Shown here: positions 12,759-24,937 of the stretch, piece after piece | Layout: each line of letters begins with the position of its first letter | Position numbering within the stretch: position 1 is the stretch's first letter | Assembly (NCBI GenBank): GCA_026874595.1 | Contig: CM049315.1 | Location: 59,518,889 to 59,582,888, forward strand | DNA length: 64,000 nt | Source of the DNA: Sipunculus nudus | Taxonomy: Eukaryota > Annelida > Sipuncula > Golfingiida > Sipunculidae | Direction: 5' to 3' | The notes under the pieces: model-generated | The model's database searches: none | What the model was told of the DNA's origin: nothing | The model's input: the letters and a program-made list of their open reading frames with translations, nothing else | Program-made: the position numbers and the translations under genes

Positions 12759-13121
12759 GTACACATCATCCTACTATCAAACCTATGGCAGCTTTGCTTT
12801 CCGAGACCTTGATTCATTGAGCTGCTCTGGCATCTATTTCATGAAAAATGAACAAGCCTGTAAGTGTTTGGGCCAAAATCACAACTGTCAATCAAATCCA
12901 ATAACCTATATGTAAACAGGCTGTCTGAAAAAGAACAATTGCATCAGAAACATGAAAGGTTTATATGGCTATGTTTGATTGGTAAGATATTTGTTGCAGG
13001 TCATTTGATTGGTTAAATTGCCTTGTTCATTATTCATGAAATAGACACCAGAGTGGCCCAGTGAATCAAGGTCTCTGAAAGCATAGCTGCCTGAGGCTTT
13101 ATAGTATGAAGATGAATGTAC
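12759..13121. repeat. Foldback element with ~95-100-bp inverted arms
   Basis: The left arm (about 12759-12856) and right arm (about 13019-13121) are inverted copies; the shared core reads GAGACCTTGATTCA. The loop is about 160 bp. It begins about 100 bases after the RAB30 stop and so probably lies in the 3' UTR, where the transcript could form a long duplex. The same core recurs near 27921, next to another hairpin. Confidence 0.8.
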
Positions 13122-14773
13122 AGAATGAGCATTAATGTACATGAATACATGCACACACATAAATGCATGCTACCAATCATTTTACTGACATAATGTTAAT
13201 ATGAGCACATGCACCTTATACAAACATGGCACATAAAACATGTTGCTGTTCTAATGATTTATACAGACATAATACTCTGCATGCCTTCTTTTGAACATGC
13301 ATTTATTTGAAAATGCCCTATTTTGTCCCATTTTGAGGTTTTACTCCTGATCTTTAGATGATTTACTTGCTTTGTTATTTAGAGAATACACCAATATTTA
13401 CACAATATTTTCCCACCTATTGATTTATTTGCAATATATGTCGAATCCATGAAAGTTGTAAATATCTTTTCAAGTCTATATCAAGGTGACTCCATAGCTC
13501 TTGGTGACATAGCCTATTTACTCTAGCTGAAGTGCTAGTTATTTACTTTGTTTAGGGCTTCTGTTCTTTTTGATCATAGAATATGACCACTGGTAAAAGC
13601 TTCAAATAGAGCAGTTTATAATTTACTTTAATACCATAAAAATAATTTATTCTTAATATTTGAAATTTCCAAGGTATTGCAATAATAAATATTGTATGTT
13701 CTTGACAAGGAAGATACAAATTAACAGATATACAAAAATAAGGTATGCCTTGTAATTTAAAGGCCAGTGCTATTTAGGAATTTCTACATGTTTAATATGT
13801 TAATTATGAAAAAAAATCATTTTATCATTAACTTGTGTATTGTCTATTAATTATTATGTATCACTTTGTTGTATACAATTTGCACCAGCAGTGTACATCA
13901 TTGATGAATTGTTGTCACAATTAGGCTTGTTCTTTTGGAATATGCATCAGCAATATTGATGAAAGTAATTTGGGACTGTAGCTTATCTGTATCAACCCGA
14001 AAGGGAAAAGCTGCACAGTTCCTGATTTGAGAGAAATGTTTTTCAGAATGTGGAACAGCACTTATGTGCACATTTAAACCTTATGTCTTGTACAGTATTG
14101 TGCATATTTAAAAAATATGGTTTTGTGCAGTGCAGTATATTGTTGTTTCACTTTATTGTACCATTATGATATTGACAGTCATTCTATGCTTAGCTGAAAG
14201 AAGATGCCAAAAAGGGTGTCCGTAGCAACCAGTCATCACAGGAGTAAAGCAATTGAAAATGACGCCATAAGAGCAGAACTCAAACTTACACACTTTTACA
14301 TGTTTTCAGTTCACTGCCAGTGATATCATGTATATTTTATTTCACTTATTTTCTTTATTTCATGAAAAAATCTTAAGCATATATAACTCACACAGGTGAT
14401 GTAACAGCTGTAAGATATTGTGTTTTGTGCCAGATTTTTGTTTGTTTTTAATTATTTGAGAAAAGATCTTCCTTGAACATTAGCTGCCCAGCTTTAATGA
14501 GAATGAAACGTAAATACATATTATCTATTCATATTCATTCAGTATAAATGTATGAAGCTCTCAAGCCAAATGATGTTTTAAATTGATTGAATTCATTGTT
14601 TATAACTTGTGATGTTAATTCTTGCTAATGATGTTCTAATATTCATCTGAATGTTCTAAATAATCCATCATACCAGAATACACTCACAGAAGCTGATTTT
14701 CTTTTGCATAACCCAAGAAAGGAAGCTTTATGAATATGCATAAGTTCCCTTGGCATTTAAAAATTGCATTTAG

Positions 14774-15019
14774 ACTGGCCCAGTCCATGAAATAGTTACG
14801 ACTTAATTGTTGCTTCTGACAGAGAAAGCAAACATTCCCGGGTTGTAATGCACTTAGTATCTGTACAGCCATTTTACGGCAATTCAAATAACTAATTGAC
14901 CACTATCTGACCCTCTTATGATAAGAGCTGGCATTGAGTTAAGTCTAATGGTACATGGAATCATGTTTAATTCTAAGCATTTTATTCGTAAACGCAAATA
15001 TTAAAGCCCAGGCAGGGCT
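14774..15019. mobile_element. Short repeat element, copy 1, flanked by 13-bp direct repeats
   Basis: The element opens with the small palindrome GACTGGCCCAGTC and closes with the hairpin AGCCCAGGCAGGGCT. Direct repeats AAATTGCATTTAG flank it at 14761-14773 and 15020-15032. A longer homologue occupies 54952-55891 with the same two ends. The exact left boundary is uncertain because both copies share ATTTAG before the palindrome. Confidence 0.7.
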
Positions 15020-16199
15020 AAATTGCATTTAGCACATAGGGAAATTAAGCTGTGCTAAAATAGACGTAGTGACTTTTTTTAACTTGAAGCTGCTGTATTA
15101 ACCTCGTCACAGTCATAGAAAATGGGTAGTTTAAAACTCTGTAGTCTGACAAAACTCCATGTACAGCTGTCATAAATGTAACCATATGACTGCTATATAT
15201 ATTACTGACGAGTAAATAATGTGATTTATGATTTTATGTGCACCAGACATTGAGAATATTTAGATTGAAAGCCATTGGTCAGTTCATTTCTTGCTTCATT
15301 TGTAGAAGAAAATTTGCTTTTGCTGTATTTAACCCAAATAAATAGATATTATAGGTATGTTATTTTGAATATATTTTGTGACATATTTTATTTCTAGGGT
15401 ATGTGACAGGATGTTTTATCTGTTGAAAAACTGCCAGAAGTAAAAATGTGGGTAGTTATCATCAGATGTAAAAGTATTGTTGTATATTTGCATATTTGAA
15501 TATACCTCCTCAGTATATATTAGTATATACTAGTAATGTTTATGCTTTTTGTTGCTTGTTATGCTCTGCTGTGATACAAGGGTCAGTTTATGCTTTTCTT
15601 TCTTTGTTATTGTGTCATTTCTATGACACACTATTTATTTATTTTTAAGTTGATTTATTTATTCAGTAAAATCAAGTTTTTATAACTTGTCCGAATCAAG
15701 CAAGTTTTCACATACTTAGAAATCTATGCAGGTGTTTTAGGTCAAACATTTGAGAAATTGTTGAACAAGTGTTTCTGTTGAACTTAAAAAGAATGATTTA
15801 AAGCTGACCACCCAAAGAGAGCTGAGTCAGATTTTAGTGCTTTATTACAATCTCGGCTAGAAATATGCATTCTCAGGAATGCAGGCCTCTGCCATGTGGG
15901 TGATCCTTATGGTGGGATGTTCCTCAAAATGTGTTTGCATTTTCTATTTCAGCCCCTACTCCCTGGTTCATCTTTGCAGAAGCCGCCCCCCCCCCCCCCA
16001 ACCCCAGTGTTTGCAGTATTTCTTGATGTCCTTCCTGGACCCAGATCATGTGGCGGATCCACACCAAAATCTAATTGCTTCTTCTTGGGCTCATTCCTGA
16101 AAGGCCTTGAAAATTTCATAAGAGTTTGTCATGATTGTGTCAGTTATTTTGTGAACGAACACACACCAACGGGAATGAATGTTTAACTTACTAGTGGAA

Positions 16200-18620
16200 A
16201 CAACATGGTCTGATAAGCAGGAGTTTTGCTTCCTCGCCAGCTCCTACTTAGTGTCTTTGACAATAAAATTATAAACCAAACTGCCCTCCATTCCCCTTTA
16301 AATCTCTCTTAAATCGGTCTCACCCAGTCCACTACTGAATCTGCTTCCACCTTCAGATATTAGTTATCTCTTCAGGTGTCCAGTGTATTCATTTCCCCTT
16401 AAATCATTTTAATCTCAAAATTTTAATCTTTAATTCCATCAATGAATCTCCCCTGCTTCTATTTCATTCCACCAGTGAATCTCTTGCTCCCCAAATTATC
16501 CATCACTGAATCAATCTAAATCTTGATGTCTCAGTATAATTAAAAACATGGTACTTCATGTCATTTTATGGTCGCTAGAGTAGAACCGATTGGAAATGAT
16601 CAACACGTATATCAAAATACATGATATGACTTGATATTATGACATAGCATAATAGCAAGAATATCAGTATGTTTATTTATGCAGTTTATTTTCTAAGATA
16701 AAAGTGATTAAAACATTTATGTACAATTTGATGTCTTATATTGTTAAAAACAAAACCTCTGGTAGTCTGGACAGCTGTGTGTACAAACCTTGACCTATTG
16801 ATCTGATAATGACTGTAATCGGAACAAAGGTTGTTGTGAAGCTAGCTGTGTGATTATTTATGTATACTGCAGTAATTGTATTTTGTATTCTCTCTGCTAT
16901 TTTCATAATTGCTGTTACTCTGCACATATGTGCAAGTGCATGGACATCAAGATTGTATAGAATCAAAAGCCTGATTTATAAAATCTTATATTACATTGAC
17001 TGTAACGTTCGCTAAAATGTGACCCTGAGTAACTGGTGAAAGCAGTAGTTGTTCAGGTGGTAGAGGCCAAAGGAGGATGCTTTATCATTACACAAAATGG
17101 CTCTGCAAGTGAAGGAGCAAATGCCTAATCAGGACTTGTGAGCTTAGAGGCCCTGTATACAGTAAACCCTCACCTAACAACCAACTCAGTTTAGCAACCA
17201 CCTCAAAATAACATCCACTTTTTCAAGGTCCAAGTGTTTTCCTTTGCTTTTTATATCAGATGTCGCTTAGACGACCACATTGAAAACGCAACCATTTTAT
17301 CAGGGTTCCATTGGTTGTTGTAATTGTGAGGTTTCACTAATGTTTAAAAGGTTTTTCTTTTATCACCAAGAAATAGGGTGCAATTTAAAACTTATTTACA
17401 TCGAAGACATCCAATCACAGGTGAGATATTAATGTACATGAAATCATTTACCTCGATTCATGCAATACTGTAAACAGGATGTGTGATTTAGTCATTTTAT
17501 GTGAAAAGATCTCCCACTAATATTCAGTATTAACATCAGATTGTTACCATGGTAACATATATTAACAATGTTATAGAGTTGGCCTATGGCAGGTTACTGT
17601 TGTGGTTACGTTATTTATTTACAGGTTACATAAATGGGACTGTATAATGTAGAATGAGATTGATCAGCTTTACAAGGTCACTCTCTTTAGATATATCTGT
17701 AGCAGTAGCTAGTGTATTTATTGATAGATACGAGTAAGTGCTATGGTTGCATGGAAAAGGATCTGACATTAATCCAGTGTGTTCTGTAATTAATTCAATC
17801 AGCTGTAGATGCTAGTTTCTTTAACTTATTAATAATTAGTACTACATTTATTATGAACTCGTGGTACTTCATCAATGCTGTGTTCCCTGTTTTATAATAT
17901 AGATACATATATTCAATCAAATTTCATCGTGTCACATAGCTTTAGATGTATATGTAGCTGTTTACATTTTATTTACAGATCTTTATGCTTTATACTCTTT
18001 TTATTTTACATGTGCAATCCACATGACACTCAGACCCAGCTGTGGTGCTTGATGTATATTTTGTCTTTTGCTCCCAGTGAAGTGTATTGTTTCTGTTTTA
18101 TTTCTGCAGCATACATTTTATTTGTTATGTATAGAACAATAAATGTCACCATCATGACTTTTTCTTGTTTCTTTGTGAAGACTGGCTGCGGGCCATGATC
18201 TTCCACTGGATTACAAAAGTTTAAGGTACATACAAACTGAATTAAATCTTTATAAACACATGTTAAACAAGATACTTCTTGTATTGGTAATGTTGTGGTT
18301 AACCAGGCCATTAGGCTGAATCCTTTTAAAAATAGCCCCCCCCCCCCCTTTTCATATATAGACATTACAAAGTCAAGGTCACAAGTTTTCAATCTACTCT
18401 GATAACTTTGGCTGAGATAATAGGTGTATCAAATTTTAGAGAAAAAATATGCAGTACTACAAAAGTAAAGTTTAACAAATATTCCAACCTTAAAGGTGAA
18501 GGTCACCAGTCCAAGGATTTTCTGTTCAGAATTCTATAGAGTTCTGTTTTTCAGAACAACCTGTCCACCCATTCTTGAGACATATAATGTTTGTGATTTG
18601 TGAAGGCCACTCAAGATAAA
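16200..18620. other. Intergenic spacer
   Basis: No gene recognised. It contains a degenerate minisatellite at about 16300-16520 (repeated CCA..A.TGAATCT words), a MITE at 17158-17340 and a C run near 18340. The small open frames on both strands at 17875-18392 overlap and resemble nothing. Confidence 0.5.
17158..17340. mobile_element. Pogo/Tigger-like MITE
   Basis: About 180 bp. The left end TACAGTAAACCCTCAC and the right end GTGAGGTTTCACTA are imperfect inverted repeats of the CAGT..AACCTC type typical of pogo/Tigger-derived elements. Inner inverted words CAACC/GGTTG strengthen the pairing. The interior is non-coding. Confidence 0.65.
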
Positions 18621-18675
18621 GGTCATTTAGGCTTCAATGTATGACCCTTACCTGTCCATGTGCTCAATATGAAAC

Positions 18676-20048
18676 TAGGGACCCATGGGTCTAGATGCTC
18701 AGCTGAATTTGTCTATAAGGATATGTTTATAAGCTTTGTAAGAATATGGGTCTTGTGATCATTTTGAACCCCGTCTCCTCAAACTGGAGTTCTCATTGAT
18801 AAACTTAATTTGTGAATAGATGGGTCCTGTCACCTTGATCTTTGACCTAGTGATCCCAAAAGAACCCCCCCCCCCCTATTGGCAGGTGTGCCACATGTGA
18901 AAGACAAGGTTTGCGAAGAAAAGTTTGGCTAAACAAGCATCCACAATCTTTCCAAAGTAGTGGGGACCTTGACCTTTGATCTCATAACCCTGGAATCAAC
19001 AGAGTTCTTACTTTAGTGTGGGCCATATATTATAGTCAAGTTTGAAACCAATATTTCAATCCAAATTGGTGTTATCATCTGGTATGTGGACAGATAGCAC
19101 CTTGACCTTGTGACCCCATAATAAATCAGGTTCTTCCCCAAGTGGATATTGGCAGGTCAGCTATATGTGCAAGATGGAAGCTAGGTTTTGGATATAAAGT
19201 TTGGCTTAAAATGCATCCAAAATCTTTCTAAATATGTGGGTCCTGACAGCTGACTCGACCTTTGATCTCATTACCCCAAAATAAATAGAATTCTCGCGTT
19301 AGAGGTGGGCCATAAAAAAATCAAGTTTGAAATCCATATGTCAATCAAAACATGAGTTATCAGGAAACAAACCTGACGGACATGCATTCAGGAACAGACG
19401 GACAGACAGGGTGATTAATAAAGGGCATCGGCTTATTCAAACGAGGCCCTTATAAACAGCACAAGGTTTCAGGACACAGATGAAATCACAGATGCGAATC
19501 AGATAGTATCAATATAGTTTGTCAGTCTCAAAGGAAAAAATGCATAAAAATAGAAAAAATACAGGTGGCACCATCAGGAACTGAAGAGACGAATATTAAA
19601 TAATAGACACATTGGGCTTCAAGACACTGAATGAAACCAAGGCTCAGAAACTGACATAATTGCTGTCATATGATGGTCTCAAAAACTCGTAAAAATTGGA
19701 AATAAATACAGTTGGCTCCACCAATTTTCAGGAACTGACAAAACCAGTCATGGTCAATATTCAAGGGAAGATTCATGGCAATCCATGCATTAATTATTAA
19801 GGCACTGGAGGTTTTGTATAAAATTTTTAATTATTCAGGGGGTATTACAAGCCCTATAGCTCAGAGGATATAGTTTGCACTGACCTTATTTCAAGTTTCC
19901 AAGGAGAATTTTTATTGACCTCCTTGGATATACACTTAGAAAGTTTCTAGGTTCAGCAGTTACTATTTGTGCCTTGCTAACGCACAGACGACAGACAAAG
20001 CACTATACTTTTACCTCAGTTGATTTTCAGTTAGCGGAGCTAAAAAAA
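18676..20048. repeat. Repeat cluster with TGACCTTTGACC-type words
   Basis: It starts gggacccatgggtctagatg then CTCAGCTGA, contains four diverged units with TGACCTTTGATCT-like words near 18836, 18970, 19104 and 19256, and a gacggacagacaggg run near 19400. A second segment ends cagttagcggagctaaaaaa. It shares termini with the elements ending at 23460, 40807 and 50127. Nothing in it is coding. Confidence 0.65.
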
Positions 20049-20078
20049 CTATCAGTTTTTAGCTCACCTGACTGGAAA

Positions 20079-20134
20079 ATAAACTTTATTTATTTGATAT
20101 GGATTGTACAACTACTTATAATATAAACTAGATA
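20079..20134 (-). mobile_element. Severed part of a SINE, left of the 4.6-kb insertion
   Basis: The words atatggattgtacaacta and ttataatataaac match the start of the full repeat at 34411 (acatggattgtacaaacagt) and of the copy at 27043. The match stops at the terminus of the inserted element and resumes at 24720. Confidence 0.7.
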
Positions 20135-22039
20135 TTGTATCCCCAGACAATTAATCCCCCCCCCCCCTTGTAAGAATAGGCCCCCATCTTCAACATATAC
20201 TGACACTTAGCAAGCGACTATGGTTTCTTCCATCTATCAACTTGAGAAACAATATTTTTCATCAAATATGGGGGCCAGTATGTTGAATCTCTCTTGAGAA
20301 AAGAGCATTAATTTATTTGACAGAAACAGGAAGGTAGGTGGTGCCACCTGTCTGGTTTTCAAGAGAATTTTCCAAGAAGGATAGACATGCCAAATTTAAG
20401 ACCCAATACCTTGAACCACTCCAGAGATATGAGCAATTTTCACCAAAAGCACATGTACAGATGGACACCACGGCAAAACAATAGCAGATGGTGCCACCTG
20501 TCTTGAGTCCAAGGAGGGGTCTAAGATCTATGGATATGCAAAATTTCAGGCCAATAGTGCAAATCACTCCTCAAAAAGGACAATTTATTTTACAGAAATG
20601 GGGAGGTAGGTGGCGCCACCTGTCTGGTTTACAAGAAATCTTTCCAAGACGGATGGACATGCCGAATTTCAGACCAGTATCTTGAACCAATATGGAGATA
20701 TGAGCAATTTTCACCCAAAGCACATGTATACAGATGGAAGCCACGCTAAAACAATTGCTGATGGCGCCACCAATCTTGAGTACAAAATGTAGCAGTCCAA
20801 GGTCTATGGATATGCACATTTTCAGGCCAATAGGGCAAATCACTCCTCAGAAAAGGGTATTAGTTTATCCTACAACAAGGGACCCATGGGTCACGGCGCT
20901 CAGCTTAAGTTTGAAATTTTTGCAAATGCAAAATTTTCTATTTTAATGTTTTTCATTTATATAAGCATATGAGAAGCTAAGAGGAAAGAGGAACTCCTAC
21001 TTGGTTATAGTAAAGTTCTAAATATATGACTGCAAACTAATACTCTGACAAGACTGTCATGAAGAAAAACAGTAAAAGTTTTGAGATAATGTGATGCATA
21101 TGTCAAAAAATTTACAGATGGACAGGCCAGTGGACAGAATGGACTAATACCTTTATTTCACTTTCAAGGGAATAATGCATTTAAGTTTATATATAAGCCT
21201 ATTATTTAAGCATATCCACTTTTTCCATTAAAACAGTTTTTATCTGATTAATTTTTTTTATTTACAAGTTTTATAAATTTGTATTAAAAAACACTGAAAA
21301 TATGTTAAAATATTAGAATTCTAAGTGGCAATCATTATATATCCAGAGCGTAGCTCATATTGGGTCATATTATGCATACACATTTATTTTTATTATCTTT
21401 AAATCACAAATGTTTAAACTGAATTTAAAAGAAAATAATGCCACAACATGGGATCTACAAGATTATTCCTTGAATCACTATAAAAAAGTTTTGCACATTG
21501 GAGTTTTCAGTACATGCTTAATCTTGTTCACCAAAATAAAATAAAAGATTCAGTAAATTTGGTAAAATAAAAACATCTTTTCAAATAAAGTATACACACT
21601 GTTGGTTGAATGAGGGACAAACAATATCATTATGCTAATTACAATCTAAGCTTTAATTTATTACTGGAATTAATAGTCAATTTCACACCTGGTGAAGTTT
21701 TTACTCTTCTCAAGTAAGGAATTACTTATCTGATGAACATCCACACTTTCATAACAATACACCACTTTGTGGACACAATTAAATGTGCGCTTTAATCATT
21801 GTAACCCTGGTGGTAAATACAAAACCTAAAATGTAGCATTGCATAGCCAAGAATAAAATGAAATACAGAAAATTATAACATTCATCTAGTTAATGCACCA
21901 TCTGGGAGGGGGGGGGTGTGCAGGGCAGAGGGGAAGCCTGCTAGTAGTGGCCAAGCTGAGCCAAGGCAAGCTGCCTGGGGTGGGTTACATAATGCAAGGG
22001 AAGGCTGTACTACTAGATGGGCTAGATGTAAACAACACA

Positions 22040-23340
22040 TGACATGGTGTATGAAAACTTGAATAAAAGCTACCCTTTTCAATCAATTCCTTTGAAATTT
22101 CAGATTTTAAAAGATTAAATCCTTATGTATATATGCTGTGAAAATTAAATCAACAGTGCTTACAGGGAAAAAATGTGCCATTGCCAAAGTTGGAAAAAAT
22201 TTAAGGTATTGATTTTTTATTTATGCTAATAACTTGATAAATTTGCAAAATTCAGATCTAATATTGGGTAAACAATTGAATCTTGATTAAATAAAGTTAT
22301 ATTCCTGAAAAAAAAGTCTCCAGCTTCAGCAATTCTCATCTTAGGTGAGTAAATATATTTCTTGATTTTTTAAAAAGTGCATTATGTTTGGGCCCATAAC
22401 TTGAAAAAATACGCAATACTGACATCATTTCTGGCATGTGCATAGCGAATGTATAGAAAAATATGTATATTATATATGATCAAAGTCAGATCAGTAGTTT
22501 TGATATAAGGCAGTCTTAAAGTGTAACAATGGGTTTTTAATGGAAAAATGAAGTTTTTCATTATCTCAAAGGAATTAAGTCGTAGTGACCAAATTCTTGG
22601 CATGATAGGGGACTTCGGAGACATCTAACTGTATGCCAAATTTAAGGAACTTAGAGCTTAAGCTCGGGAGCTGAGCTCTAGCAAACTGCATAACACTAGC
22701 TTGATGTAAACAAAATGTGACATGGTGCTTGAAACCTGAATAAAATCTACAGTTTTTGATCAACTAGTTTCAAATTTTTGGTGTTAACAGTTGAAATGCT
22801 AAAAAAAACATGCTTTGAAAATTAAATCCACAGCAGTTACAGGAAAAAAAGGTGCCATGGTCAAATTTGGGCAAAAATTAAGGTACCAATTTTTTATTTT
22901 TGCTAATATTTTAAAAAATTTAAAAGATTTTGATCTAATTTTGGGTATACAATTTAATTTTGATTAATGAAAGTAATATTACTGGAAAAAAAGTGCTAAG
23001 CTTTAACAAGTTTTGTGTTAAGTGATCAAATTTCTTTCCTGATTATTTACAAAATGCATTATGTTTGGGCCCATAACTTTTTTAAATTATATAATACAGA
23101 CCTAATTTCAGGCATGTACATAGGACCTATACAGAGGATTATTTATGGTATATATGAGGAAAAACAGATGAGTGGTTTTGATATTAGGCAGTCCTGAAGT
23201 GTAAAAATAGGTTTTTAATAAAAAATTGAGGTTTTTCCTTAATTTCTCAAAGGAACGAAGTCGCAAAGACCCAGTTTTGGCATGGTAGGAGATCTTGGGG
23301 ACATTATGCTGAATTTTGGATTCCTAGGTCTTATGGTTTC
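22040..23340. repeat. Tandem pair, period about 676 bp
   Basis: The words tttgggcccataactt occur at 22388 and 23064, and gacatggtg..tgaaa....tgaataaa at about 22040 and 22718; the sequence between corresponds in order. The pair lies inside the segment that starts gggacccatgggtcac at about 20879 and ends TAGTCAGCTGAGCTAAAAA at about 23462. Confidence 0.7.
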
Positions 23341-23459
23341 AAAATGTGCCACATCTACTTATGGACGGACGGCAAGACAGACAGACGGACAGACAGACAG
23401 ATGGATGACGAACAATGGATCACGGCTATAGCTCAGATGACTTATAGTCAGCTGAGCTA

Positions 23460-24180
23460 AAAACTGGAAGGTAGGTGGCGCCACCTGTATGGTTTATGAG
23501 AAAACTTCCCAAGATAGATTGACATATACAAGTCAAGTTTGAAATCCATATATCAATTCAAGCTGAAATTATCAACCCAGACTCTAATTTTTGGATGGAT
23601 GGCTCCTGTGACCTTCAACTTTGACCTTGTGCCCTCAAAATGGATAGGGGTATTCCTCTATTAGCTGGTGAACTATTTGTGCAAAATAAAAGGTCTGAGA
23701 TGAAAAGTTTGGCTGAAAATGCATCAACAATCTTTTTAAAGATGTGTCCTGTGATCTTGACCTTTGACCTCGTGACCCCAAAATCAATTGGGATCTTGCT
23801 TTTTTAATGGGACATATATAAGTCAAGTTTGAAATCCATACATAAAAAAAAGCTGGAATTATCATCTGGAAACTAATTTTTTTACAGATAGCTCCTGTGG
23901 CCTTGACCTTTGACTTTATGACCCCAAAATTGATCTGGCTCATCCACCTTTGGCAAGTGAGCTATATGTTCAAGATGGAAGATCTCTGATGAAAAGTTTT
24001 GCTTAAAATGCATCCACAATATCTTTAAAGATATGAGTCCAGCAACCTTGACCTTTGACCATATGACCCTCGAACCTATAGGGTCCTTACTTTTGTGGTG
24101 GGCCATACATAAGTCACGTTTGAAATTCATATGGCTATGAACACTGGAGATTTCATAGAGGTGTGTGATTTTCACCAAAT
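23460..24180. repeat. ~145-bp tandem units with DR1-like TGACCTTTGACC
   Basis: Units begin with cctgtgaccttgacctttga-like text. TGACCTTTGACCT is at 23758, TGACCTTTGACT at 23904 and TGACCTTTGACC at 24049, with a weaker unit at about 23612. Each unit also carries caagtttgaaatccat and aaaatgcatc. Minus-strand open frames across the array are by-products of the repeat. Confidence 0.8.
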
Positions 24181-24719
24181 ATGGAAATATTAAAGGTCAA
24201 GGCCACTCTCATGGTAAAGGTCATGACCCAAATTTAAACAGACCTCTGACATAACCCATCTCTCTTCATGTTCATAATACGAAAGAAATCTGTCCATCAG
24301 TTTTTTACTTATAATGCTCACAGTACTGTCAAGTGGCAATTATGGGGGTATTAAAAGGCGTAAAAACAAGAAAAGAATAATAGGTGGCGCCACCAGTTTC
24401 AGGCATATCACAAGGCTATCCAAGATCTCCGATCACCTTGATTTTTGGACCAGTCCATGCAAGCTTTCTTGAGATATTTAAGAATTTGTGTTATTTTCAG
24501 CAAAAATGGACCTATTAGAGGTCAAGGTCACTCTCCTAGCAAAAGTCATGACCCCATTTTAAATAGGCTTTTTCATCTTACCTTTATCTATACAAATGAA
24601 AAGTTTGAAAAAGATCAATGAAATATTTTTTTAATTATCCCAGTCACAAGATTTTTCTGCAGTGGCGACAGCGGGACCATTGTGAAACCATAGTATCCCA
24701 AATTTGTCTGGGGATACAA

Positions 24720-24895
24720 CTCAAATATCAGGGACTATCCATGGCTCTGATGGTGGTGTTCAATAAACTGTATGAAACAAAATTCTCCAAGAAAACCACA
24801 GACAAGACACACCAAGGACAGCCAATTACAATTCACTCTCACTGCAACGGCAGGGATCAAACGAGGGTTTTACCACTTGACTGTCCAGGCACAAA
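24720..24895 (-). mobile_element. Severed part of a SINE, right of the 4.6-kb insertion
   Basis: This stretch (ccatggctctgatggtggtg, ..gatcaaacgagggttttacc, ..ctgtccag) aligns in order with 34458-34640 of the more complete copy and continues directly from the fragment at 20079-20134. The promoter-like box B lies on the minus strand. Confidence 0.7.
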
Positions 24896-24937
24896 TATAC
24901 ATTTCAGCTTTTAAATTCTGAAATTGTAAGTAGTTTA

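Larger units (their letters stand above)
12655..16200 (+). other. RAB30 3' UTR / downstream flank
   Basis: AT-rich sequence after the RAB30 stop codon. Several AATAAA hexamers occur (for example near 13685 and 15340), so the cleavage site cannot be chosen by eye. ATTTATTTATT stretches near 15632-15660 would be AU-rich elements if the UTR extends that far. The region holds the foldback at 12759-13121 and the repeat at 14774-15019. No further gene was recognised. Confidence 0.5.
20135..24719. mobile_element. 4.6-kb non-autonomous element with TTGTATCCCCAGACAA termini
   Basis: The left end TTGTATCCCCAGACAA (20135-20150) and the right end TTGTCTGGGGATACAA are perfect 16-bp inverted repeats, and a C run follows the left end. 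Near the right end an internal gtatccc pairs with the terminus to make a hairpin; the same arrangement is seen in the 28.2-29.5 kb copy. The interior is made of other repeats: ggtgccacc units (20280-20870), a ~676-bp tandem pair (22040-23340) ending in gacggacagacag and GAGCTAAAAA, and a ~145-bp tandem array (23460-24180). No transposase was recognised. The element interrupts a SINE, which fixes its limits. Confidence 0.75.

Noticed and set aside
23635-24178. Overlapping minus-strand open frames with GQRSRSQ-like and KVKGQGHRS-like text
   Set aside because: They are translations of the tandem TGACCTTTGACC array, not genes.
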